Assembly: GCF_000485595.1 (NCBI RefSeq)
Contig: NW_014578326.1
Coordinates: 2,134 to 31,969 of the forward strand
DNA: 29,836 nt
Direction of reading: 5' to 3'
Source of the DNA: Priapulus caudatus
Taxonomy: Eukaryota; Priapulida; Priapulimorpha; Priapulimorphida; Priapulidae
Shown: in pieces, positions 9,015 to 18,400 of the stretch
Layout: each line of letters starts with the position of its first letter
How positions within the stretch are numbered: the first letter of the stretch is position 1
Notes under the pieces: model-generated
Told to the model about the DNA's origin: nothing
Seen by the model: only the letters and a program-made list of their open reading frames with translations
Database searches by the model: none
Made by a program: the position numbers and the translations under genes

Positions 9015-9721
9015 ATGGGCAGCTATATAAACACCCGCACCCTCAGATTAGCAAAGCGGAGTTATAACGTCTGCGTGCGGACAATGATCGCCTGACCTCG
9101 TCTGTCTGTCATCGGCATCGTCATGAAATCCAATTCTATTTTCTAGGTCACCATAACACGCCGCATGGTTAGCGGCGATTAACGCTACGTTCATAATTTT
9201 ATAATTCGGTTATAATTTTGTTTACCCTCGATTGAGTAATATAAAGTAATACTTTCCAGCTAGGGCAGTAAAATCGTCGCTACAATTTTACTCCCCCAAT
9301 TTCACGAAGGTTGAGAGTGGAAGAACATCGGCGGATGCCGCGAGTAAGTGTGTCGAAATCCTAATGTCTGTCATGTCCTTCAGGTTTCGCACGCATCAGG
9401 AATGTTGTGTTCTAACACATCGTACGGAGGAACGTATTAGTGAGTATAAATGAAACGCGGTGATACTATCGTTATCATGCAGAAGTTACTGCGAAACAGT
9501 AATAGCCATTGTCACTTAAGGATACACTCAAGCGTTTGCATTGGTATTGCTCTAATGAAGTGTAAACGATTATTGACAAATTAATGGAATAAATCACACG
9601 TTTTATTTATAGATCAGATGTATCTCTACTACGCTGAAGCCAAAAAAAATTCATGAAATTTCTAGCACCCAAATAAATAACCATAACTCATAAAAGACAG
9701 CACTTTTAAGATATCAAACGG
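9015..9721. other. Non-coding stretch
   Basis: No gene evident. TATATAA at 9024-9030 is followed by TCAG at 9043, closer than usual for TATA/Inr. The rest is AT-rich with short frames only. Confidence 0.4.
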
Positions 9722-10141
9722 CTCACTACTAGTGATGTCACGATCATCGATTATACTCGATTATCGGCTGAACAGTGGCTCGAACAAGCGGCTGGTTACA
9801 AAAATCCATAATCGATCTTTCATCGGGAAAAAAAAATTGAAATAAATGTAAAACTGAAAACAAGAAAACTTGAAAGTGATGAGAAATCACAAGATATCGA
9901 TCGCTACTATAGCAAGCTTATCCTTTTTAAAGTACATGTAATTTATACACACAGTAGTAAATAGTGGAAAACAATGCAGTAAACAGGCTAAACAAAGCGC
10001 ATACATGGCACACACGTACATGCACACGCGCAGGCATTCAAACCCCGAGTAACGCGATTGCTAAACCGATCCATCGGTTACTTGGATCCAACCGATGATC
10101 GATTACGAAATACAACCGGATTGACAACACCTACTCACTAC
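9722..10141. mobile_element. hAT-like MITE with 8-bp target duplication
   Basis: The 8-base direct repeat CTCACTAC (9722-9729 and 10134-10141) encloses 9730-10133. The duplication fits the nTnnnnAn preference of hAT elements. The ends are imperfect inverted repeats: TAGTGATGTCA at the left and, on the minus strand at the right, TAGGTGTTGTCA. The interior carries subterminal CGATTATCG and ATCGATCATCGG words and has no transposase frame. A non-autonomous hAT copy is the best reading. Confidence 0.7.
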
Positions 10142-10870
10142 AGCAGTGTACCGCGCAGGCAACCTCAAAATGACTCTGAAAGTTCACATGCATTGTTTAG
10201 GCGCAAAATTTTGGTATTTTGGTTGGTTTACGAGATTCCGTCGACCCAAAATTTTCAAAAAAAAATAGCGGGAAAAAATAAAATTGAAAAATCTAGTATT
10301 TTCCTTTATTCCCACGCGACCTTTTTCGAGCACAATAGTGAATAAAAAAATTAAATGTAAAAACAAAAACATTTCATAAACAAATAGTTTAATAAATAAT
10401 AAGTCAAAACTAAGTTACAAGTTGAGTTTGTTTTCATTTAGTTTTCTTGAAAATACTTTAATATCATGTGTATATCAGTTATCACATGTATATGTTTTTT
10501 TGTTTCTTTTTTTTAATTGAGTCAACACAACAAAAAAGATCTGTAAACCAACAAATAAAAATGGTGCCTTAAAATATGGAGAAATAAGTAGTACGCGTGG
10601 GGGGTCGCGCCTAGGTGGTTACGGCCACTCGAGTACAGAAATAAAATGAAAACATCGTACCAAATTTTAGCCATTAAAACGCTTTACTGTATCCCTTAAG
10701 GTCAAAACGTTAACAGATGCCTCCTTATGGGGGCAAGTTTTTTGCCGTTGGGTTATGTCTTTATAGCCAACAATAAGTTGGAAAAATGAGTTTTGCGTCG
10801 CTTGTGGTTGTGTGTGTGTGTGTTGGGGTAAAAACAAATATTTGTCATTATACGCTCCTGATATTGATTG
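10142..10870. other. AT-rich non-coding stretch
   Basis: No gene evident. It has homopolymer A and T runs, a short inverted pair (CAAAATTTTGG at 10204 and CCCAAAATTTTC at 10246) and a (TG)n tract at 10808-10822. Confidence 0.45.
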
Positions 10871-11699
10871 CAAGAGGGCTAATAATACCTAGAGTGTACA
10901 ACGGGAAAAACGGGAAGAAATAGTCTATTTCACGACTACATTATTCTACTTGCCTGCGAGTCTAGGTAACTAATTTCATGGTATTGCATTTAAGCAGAAA
11001 TTCCTTGCTCTGCTACAACAAGACCAACCGCTTTGTCAATACCGACTATCTCCTAGGCTGAAGATATCCGGCTCCTAAACCTCCCCCTCGCACATGCCTT
11101 ACGCGGCTTATGCCTATCCACATGATCAATCTCATGGACCACGCTACAACGCGTCTAACGCATTGCTTCCGTGAAAGTTCGGTTCCCTTTCGCGATCAAA
11201 TTTATCGATGTAACCCGGTTGCTCTCGCCCTCCGATGCCTTATCTTCCCATTTATCTTTTCTAGCAGCTAATGCCCGTCATGCATGGAGCCGGCCTCCAT
11301 CAAGTTTTTTAGCAACGCAGACTCCAGTTACTCACTGTAGTAAGAGTAGCCAAATTTGGTCATGGTGACATCAATTATGCCAGTTTGCCGCTCCAAGCCT
11401 GGTGACGGAATCGCATGCCAAAATGCTTAGAGCGTGGAGCGGTTGCGCTCGAATTATGTGGCATACAAAGCCGCGTAAGGATGGTGGGAGGCGGAGGTTT
11501 AGGACAGCCGATATCTCAGCTAGCGCGCAGTATCGTATTGACAGCGCGTTTGGTCTTGTTGCTAGAGACGAAAGGAATTCTGCTTAATGCAATACCATGA
11601 AATTATTCTAGACTCGCAGGCAAAGTAGAATAATGTAGTCGTGAAATAGCACTATTTTCCCGTTTTTCCGTTGTACACTCTAGGTATTATTAGCTCTTG
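10871..11699. mobile_element. 829-bp foldback element with arms of about 300 bp
   Basis: The outer 130 bases (10871-11004 and 11572-11699) are inverted repeats of high identity, both starting CAAGAG and running through TAATAATACCTAGAGTGTAC. Weaker complementarity continues inward to about 11170 and 11400: for example ACAACAAGACCAA, CCTAAACCTCC and CCTTACGCGGCTT recur in inverted order. The spacer of about 230 bases has no transposase. No certain target duplication was found. It is most likely a non-autonomous DNA transposon with long terminal inverted repeats. Confidence 0.8.
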
Positions 11700-12282
11700 A
11701 TATTATCTCTATTATCCACTCTTGATTATATATATCATATATAGTTGTTTACAGTAATATCATGTACACAGTACGTTGTCTGTAGTACAATTGAAATGTC
11801 GCCATTGATTGGCTGCCTGATAGCGCTCTCAACCAACGAGCGATACCGTTTGAAGGAGATTAGGTCTTGGTGTATTTCAATTTTTTTGTGAATGAAAACG
11901 AACAAAAGACTGATATACTTGTGTCAACTGTACAGTTCCAAGAAGTGGTCATGTACAGTAAGCATAAATTTTTTAACTGATATCATAACACCTAACACAT
12001 AATTTTTCAGTATTTTATCACTTCTAAACATTAGAAAAAGTAATGGAATTCTGTTAAATAAGGTAATTGAAACTTGAAAGTCATTGAAAAGCCATGGAAT
12101 TTTGTTTCCAAAAAGCTTCAGGGACCCTGTATGTGTATGAGTGTGTGTGTGTGTGTGTGTGTATGCGTGCGTGTGTGTGTGTAGGAAGAGTCACGTGATT
12201 AGCTACACGTCTAGATGTAATTCGTATATGTTTGTACGAATTGCGCACGTCATGAGATGAGATGTGAATTTCTGTCTCGCAG
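11700..12282. other. Non-coding stretch upstream of the VOPP1/WBP1-like exon
   Basis: No exon recognised. It contains AT-rich sequence and a (TG)n microsatellite at about 12137-12182. It probably includes intron of the gene whose exon starts at 12283. Confidence 0.45.
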
Positions 12283-12447
12283 CCAATGTCCTGGCGGTAA
12301 GGAATGCTGTAACAACGTCTCACAGGGAGGTTGCTGCAACCCGCGTCAGCCTTCCCTGCCCACATACGGCTACAACAACGACCACAACACGTACTACGGC
12401 GTGCATCACTACACACTCCTCAGCTTCTGGAACATGTGGTACTTCTG
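12283..12447 (+). CDS. Internal exon of a VOPP1/WBP1-like single-pass membrane protein
   Basis: A 165-base exon bounded by a pyrimidine-rich acceptor (ttctgtctcgcag|C) and a consensus donor (TTCTG|GTAAGT); both boundaries are phase 2. The reading frame gives a short cysteine-rich segment with the pattern C-x5-CC-x7-CC (QCPGGKECC... then GGCC). A Tyr/His/Asn-rich spacer follows, then the start of a hydrophobic segment ending FWNMWYFW. In VOPP1 and WBP1/WBP1L, a CC...CC ectodomain followed by a WYFW- or WWFW-like start of the membrane helix is characteristic, and PPxY motifs follow in the cytoplasmic tail. Those would lie in exons I could not find. Plus-strand AATAAA signals occur at 13173 and 13259. 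The assignment is motif recognition only. Confidence 0.5.
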
Positions 12448-12521
12448 GTAAGTCGCACTTGTTTACGTTACGTTCGGTTTCGATTGTGAAAGTAACACGA
12501 ATATGGCAGATTTTTTCCAAT

Positions 12522-12875
12522 AGATGGCAGGGTGCGAAATTAACGGGAGTCCGGAGTCAAATACTCCCTGATTTACTGTCGGACTCCCTGATTTGACATA
12601 TGCAAGAGTCCGTGTGACTCCCTGAAAATTTCTGCCATACTAACTAGTTCGTTACAGCGCACGGCCTCGCGGAATTGCCGTATTTTTTCAGCAAATGTCC
12701 AAAGAAAATTTGGCAGACGTGCAATCGCATGAATTTTCAAAATAAGCACATGCGTTTGTTAATATCTTTAGCAGTTTAGTTTTGAACTTCAGACTGCTGA
12801 CTCCCTCTTTTTGACAGCAGGGAGTCCGTTGGACTCCCTTGCTCAAAAGTTAATTTAGAACTACCCCTGAGATGG
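12522..12875. mobile_element. 342-bp MITE with CAGGG ends and 6-bp duplication
   Basis: AGATGG flanks the element on both sides (12522-12527 and 12870-12875). The ends are inverted repeats: CAGGGTGCGAAATTAAC at 12528 and CAGGGG...AAATTAAC on the minus strand at 12869. The interior repeats GGACTCCCT/GGGAGTCC at least six times in both orientations. The CAGGG ends recall hAT-type elements, but the visible duplication is six rather than eight bases, so the superfamily is uncertain. There is no coding capacity. Confidence 0.65.
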
Positions 12876-13471
12876 TGTTGAATAGTAACATTGAATGTTA
12901 GGTGCAGAATGTTACAGCGTAGAATGGCATACGTCAGAGTGAAATGATAAATGGCTACTCATTGATAGTCAGGTGACCATGTACACTATCAAAAACATGA
13001 ACACGTTGTGTAAAGATAAAGAGTATATATTATATTATTACATAAAAAAGCAAAATGGACTACTTACATATTACTATGTACACCACTTCATACTTTTTCA
13101 ATTCCATGTATAAAGTCGGCTACAAGCTAATAGAAAACAAGTTATATTCATCGTACATGATATAACAACATGAATAAATTTGTTTTCCCAAAAGACAACT
13201 TAAATCGATAAGATTCAAGACTCGACCTCTATGCTTACAATTTACATGCAGTACAAACAATAAAGAAATTTACATTCGTAACTAAAAACCTCAACGCGTC
13301 CAAGCGTGAATGAGGCCATGAGCGTTCTACGATTGTACACAACAAACCCGACAGCCGAGAGAAATGAATGAAGGGTAACAATACCTAAGAGAACTACTAT
13401 GTAGTAATCACTAATCCACGGTGAGAAAGCATTTCAGAATTCGTCTATCCGTGTGTGCACGAGGAAAACGT

Positions 13472-13511
13472 TGCAATTTGACCATTGCGAAACGTAACAA
13501 TGGTCAAATTG
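13472..13511. repeat. Perfect 15-bp-arm hairpin
   Basis: GCAATTTGACCATTG and CAATGGTCAAATTGC flank a 10-base loop with no mismatch. Confidence 0.8.
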
Positions 13512-13587
13512 CAGAATTTTTTTGACCAGGATAACACATGAACACTATATATATAAGACACCTGAGCGCAGACGCATGGTTTGTGCT

Positions 13588-13620
13588 GTGGCACCGTGAA
13601 ATCGTACGATTTCGTGGCAC
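13588..13620. repeat. Palindrome centred on GAAATCGTACGATTTC
   Basis: The 16-base core is a perfect palindrome. Outer GTGGCACC and GTGGCAC segments extend the symmetry with a small slip. It lies about 100 bases past the deacetylase stop codon. Confidence 0.75.
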
Positions 13621-13716
13621 GCACGCTTCACGAACAACACGTTCACCCCACGCAACAGCTGGTCGAATAACAAGCTGACGATTCCATCCGACGTCCCAGC
13701 GTCGCTCCCTCGCTCC

Positions 13717-14542
13717 TTACTCTCCCGTCGGGTTGTCGACCCATGGGTAGCTGTCCGGGCACCTGGCGCACGTCTGGAAGAAGCGGTCGCCGGGATGCTC
13801 GTCGTCGTTGGGCGCGTGCGTGATGTTCAGGTAGCCGCAGAGGTTCGGGTGCGCGCAGAGCGGTGCGCGGTCGGCGTAGTCGCACGAGAACAGCGTCGAG
13901 CGGCCGAGGTCTGCGAGCCGCACAGGGTCACGCATCCACTCCAGTGCCTGGCTGTACGTGACGAAGTAGATGTCGTCGCGGCCGGCGAGATCGTCCATGA
14001 ACTCCTGCAGTGCCTCCATGTTGTGCTGGCCGTCGTCGAGGAACCAGCGTGCGCGCAGGTTGAGCGGGAACGGCGCGCGGTTCGTCTCGTAGTGGCGCGC
14101 AAAGTTGGAGCGCAGCAGTTGGAGCGCCTCGTCCTTGTCCTCGGGGAAGTAGCAGCTGTCGACGTTGGCGCACAGCGTGTCGTTGGTGTCGATCCAATCG
14201 ACGAGCGGGAACTCCCAGAAGCCGCGGTGCGGCGCGGTCGGGCACGGCGGCACGGGGCAGTCTCCGTCGGCGGTCTGGTCGAACGTCTTGTAGTCGAACG
14301 TGTAGGGCCACAGCGGCGGGCTCATGCGCGGCGTTGGGTACGATGAGTCCCACGCAAAGCCGGCGTTCTGCGCGAAGTCGACCGTCGTGTCTCCGCTCGT
14401 CTGCAGGTAGGCAGCGCGCATGCCGACAATGCGTGACGGCGGCACCGACGCCAGCTGGCTGAACTGTATGCGCTGGTTTGCATACTCTGCCTGCAGCTCG
14501 TTCGCGTCCGCCTTCTCCCAGTATGCGGCCGGCAGTTGCTTG
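13717..14542 (-). CDS. CDA: Deacetylase exon 7: C-terminal half of CE4 domain and tail
   Basis: The acceptor CTCTTTACAG precedes this 826-base terminal exon, which completes Ser248 and encodes residues 249-522. It holds Lys249 where the second metal-binding His of motif 2 is expected, motif 3 (R290-A-A-Y), motif 4 (WDSS, 312-315) and motif 5 with Arg411 in place of His. The tail has Cys468, 477, 483, 506 and 509 and ends near PDSYPWVDNP, a conserved ending of CDA1/2 proteins. Long open frames on the opposite strand here are shadows of this GC-rich exon. Confidence 0.92.
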
Positions 14543-15438
14543 CTGTAAAGAGGGGGAAAACGTGGCACGCAGGAGGTGAGTCGGCGCGGCGGCCCTACGA
14601 GAATTCGCAATTCGGAGGTTCCGCGGTTCGGAAATACCGAATCCGATCGGAGTTCCGATACCAAAAGTTTTTGCGCGCTCAGGAGCGATCGAACGAAATC
14701 GCAGTACAACGAAAGCCGATCGCAAATCTGCATGATCGCTCGAAACCCTCACCCCCCACATAACCCCATCCCCCCACCCACTCATACACACACACATACA
14801 CACACACACTCCACAAAACCACCACCACCACCACCACAGCCGACCGTTCCGATTTGGAGGAATGCGGAAATGGTCACTAGCCGACAACATGGCGACGCGA
14901 GCGGAGGCTGGACAGCGCGCGGGCGTTGCCGCGGCTACGGCGTCCCCACCACCTACCTGATGGAGTGAGCGGCGATCTCGTTGCCCTCAGCGTACATGGA
15001 CTGCACGGCGGCGTAGTCGGTGAACTGGTGGCTGACGAAGAAGGTTCCCGTTATTGGGCAGCCATTGGGGTTCCTCCGCGGCTCGCGCCTCCTGTTCGGC
15101 GTCACCCGCTTGAAGATCTGCAAGCGAGCAAAGTTTGTCTGACGTTGCCAATCATTGCTGGGTACATCGTCATTTCTCGACGAAGAAGTTTGCCTCGCTT
15201 TCGTACGGGGTACATCTCGGTTGTTTTGTCGATAATCGATGCAAGCTGCTACTCGAGAGGTTTTATCTTGCTTTTTTTGATGAGCACGGAATTCTGTTTA
15301 GATAGATGACGAGGACTCGAGAGACCTTACTCACAGTATGAGGGGGCTGTCGCAGGTTTACCATGGTGACAACTGAGAGGGTGATGCTTTATAGCTAATG
15401 TGTGTGTGCGTGTGTGTGTGTGCGTGTGTGAGTGTGTG

Positions 15439-15482
<44 letters not shown>

Positions 15483-18400
15483 TGTGTGTGTGCAGGACCA
15501 GGAGTCTATAGCAGCGTTACCATGGTGACAACACAGAGGGCACCGCTGTAGTCGATTCGAAAGCATGTGGGATGAAGAGGCTGTTGCGATGCGTACATAC
15601 CTGCTGGTAGAGATGGTTGTAGTCCTCGACGCGCAGGGCTTCATCCCAGCCGATCAGCACCATCTGCGGTATGTCGTTAGCCACGAGTCCGCCGGGTATC
15701 TGGGTGTCCGCACACTTGCAGTCGGGCAGACGGCAGCTACACGGGGAGAGGAAACCACAATTCGTTTGTCAAGTCTTGCAATGCAAATCGTCGGGTTTCT
15801 CGGTTGAAACCATAATCGATTTAATGCCACGATAAATCAGCAGGTCGACAAAAGCGGCAGCAGGTCGCAGATAAATTCATATTCGAATGATCTTGGTGCG
15901 TTTGCTTTGCGACAGCAGGCGGCTAGGCAAAACTCTCGGGTGAGTCAGTCTCGGGACCTCTCGTGAAATTAAACCTGATAATCAACTAGTGGCTTTCATG
16001 TGGAGGTGCGCTTTTGATGCACAACGGTTTGCCGGAATTATCTGAAGCTTTGCCAGGTATGAGCAGTTACAAGCCTTGTCAACATGCAGCGGTTTTGACA
16101 GCTTGCCAGCCTGGCATTACATTTGCGCTCGTACCACATGATTTCCCAATAATTACTCTGGTCTACATAGGAGGCTCGATTCGTCGGAATGGATTATGAT
16201 GGGGATTATAATTACGAATCGATTCTCTCCTCATCTTAGGACCTTAGTGCGAATACTTGCCTGTTGGCATCACAGAAGGCAGCACATCCCTGCTCGTCAG
16301 ATTCGTCGAGGCAGTGCACGATACCGTCGCACACCCCCTTGTAGGGAATGAGCTCTCCGGTCTCGCGGCACTCCCACTGCTGGTCGAGGCCGACTGCAAT
16401 TGACGAAGCCGCGTGTTAATCACTAGTGCGCTAATTAGTTGTCTAATTAGTGTATAATTGGTTCTAACAAACGCGCCAACTGCACTTGTACGATTGTGGT
16501 TGCGTGGAAGAGCAACGTGGCGTCGACGGCTCTCAATATTTCTTGTTCGTTTGCGTTTTTAATTATTAAACATAAGGGAACGCAGAAGAGAAAGTAATTA
16601 GCTGGTTACAGAGGTTGCTTAGAAAGGTCATCGATAGTGTATATTTTCACTGACTTGCTCGTGAACAATTGTCACATCTAACATCAGGAAATATATCGAA
16701 AAGATCTTGTTGTCTTTCCTTGCGAGATGTTGTGACACTGCAGAAGATTATAAGGGTGTCAATGATCACAATGACTTCAGTGATCAGGCTGGTCGGAGAC
16801 AGGTGGCGCCACTTACTGATGTATATCTCGTATCAGCCGGAAGTCGGCAGGTGCTAGGGTACGGCCAGGGGGCGCCACTTGTCGATGTATATCGCGTTGT
16901 AGGTTTGCGTCAGGGGTCAGGGCGCCACTTAACCTACGTTGGTCTCGTCTGCACCAGGGCTCGGTGGAGGGGCAGGGGCTGGGCGGGGATAATGAAGGAT
17001 ACTCACTGTTGCTGAGCTCTTCCAGGCCGGGAGGCAGCAGGGGTTGCGGAGCCCGGTAGCCGCAGATCTCATTGGAAGCTGAGAACTTGCCCATGCAGCG
17101 CTGATCGCGTGGCGACCAAATGGTATCTGCAGCGCAGCGCCTGACGGAATAGAAAGAGAGAGAGCGCGTTTAAATACAATAGCTGTTGTGGCGGACAGGG
17201 GGAGAGCGCACACGATTCCTGCAGATAGAGCCTTAAATGCTAACAAATTTTACATTTTTAACGTGCATGAGTGCGTGTGTGCGCGTTACAGGCGGATGCA
17301 TCTCTCTCTCTCTCTATATATATATATCCCAATATATATATAGCAGGGAAAAGAGAGGGGAGTGTGTGTGTATGTGCATGTGCGCGCGTGTGTCTGTGTG
17401 TATGTGTGTGTGTGTGCATGTGCGCGCGTGCGTGCGCATGTGTGTGTGCGCGCGCGCGTGCGTGCGTGCCTACCTGATCTTCGGCCACAAATGGTCGCAG
17501 ATATAGAAGATCTGGCAGTCGTTGGCGTCCGTTGAGAAGTTGGCACCGTTGAGACACTCCAGCTCGGCGGTGAGAGGTACTCCGAACCGCTTCTCGACGG
17601 GGCCTGCAAGGGCTGCGGCACAGCGATGAAGCAGGTTAATGAATGGCTGATTCAACTCACACTGTGTAATGTCACGAACCGTGTTATATGCTGCATCATA
17701 ACAAACAGTATAGCTATAGGTTCATGATAATGTGCGATATATATATATATATATATATACATATATAAGAGAGAGAGGGAGCGAAAGAAGCCGCGTGTGA
17801 AATTTCCTCCCATAATACTATAATCGTGTCATATACCACCAGGACTGCTCGTTTTCTCGCCGCACACCCCTGCTGCGATAGCGTGTCACTCACCCCCCCC
17901 CCCACCGCCGGGGGCTGACGCAGAAATAGCGTAGTAAAGTCTAGGCACACGCGACTCAGATGTGTGGCTGCTGACGGTACTATGATGGATCAACGAGAAC
18001 TGCGAGCTATTTTATGTAGGCCTATATGAATATGATAGTTATACGGCACGTGAATTATCGCGCATGGCGTTTTATTGGGTGAATGCCGCACATGTAGCGT
18101 GAGACTCACTGAGTAGCTTACACCTCCATCGTACCGCTGCCGTGCTGTGGCTACGAATGCAGCTCACACGCTATATACAGGTTAGCCGCTATAAGCAGGT
18201 TAACCGCAGTTCACATGCCATGGACAGGTTAGCTGCCGTTTATTACCCAATATAGACAGTTTAGCCGCTATAGACAGGTTATATATCAGCGCATCTACTA
18301 GATTTACTCCGCTGGCTATGCACACAAAGTATATAGCCTGAAAGCACTTTATGTGGAATCGTCATAAACTACCTATGTGGACGGGTTAGCGACGAGGTTT

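Larger units (their letters stand above)
12876..13716. other. Intergenic stretch downstream of the deacetylase
   Basis: No exon recognised. Plus-strand AATAAA occurs at 13173-13178 and 13259-13264 and could serve the VOPP1/WBP1-like gene. I saw no clear minus-strand AATAAA for the deacetylase, so its 3' end is not placed. A plus-strand TATATATAAG lies near 13547. Confidence 0.45.

Noticed and set aside
12257-12282. ATG at 12257 as a true start for the VOPP1/WBP1-like frame
   Set aside because: These bases are the pyrimidine tract and acceptor of the intron; the frame upstream of the AG lacks a signal peptide.
13795-14346. 183-codon plus-strand open frame opposite deacetylase exon 7
   Set aside because: It is a shadow of a GC-rich exon; the minus frame has clear family motifs while this one is Val/Arg/Glu-rich with no domain.
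13928-14890. 320-codon minus-strand frame overlapping exon 7 and intron 6
   Set aside because: It runs through the intron and a microsatellite in a different frame from the deacetylase and has a His/Arg/Ala-rich translation typical of an off-frame reading.
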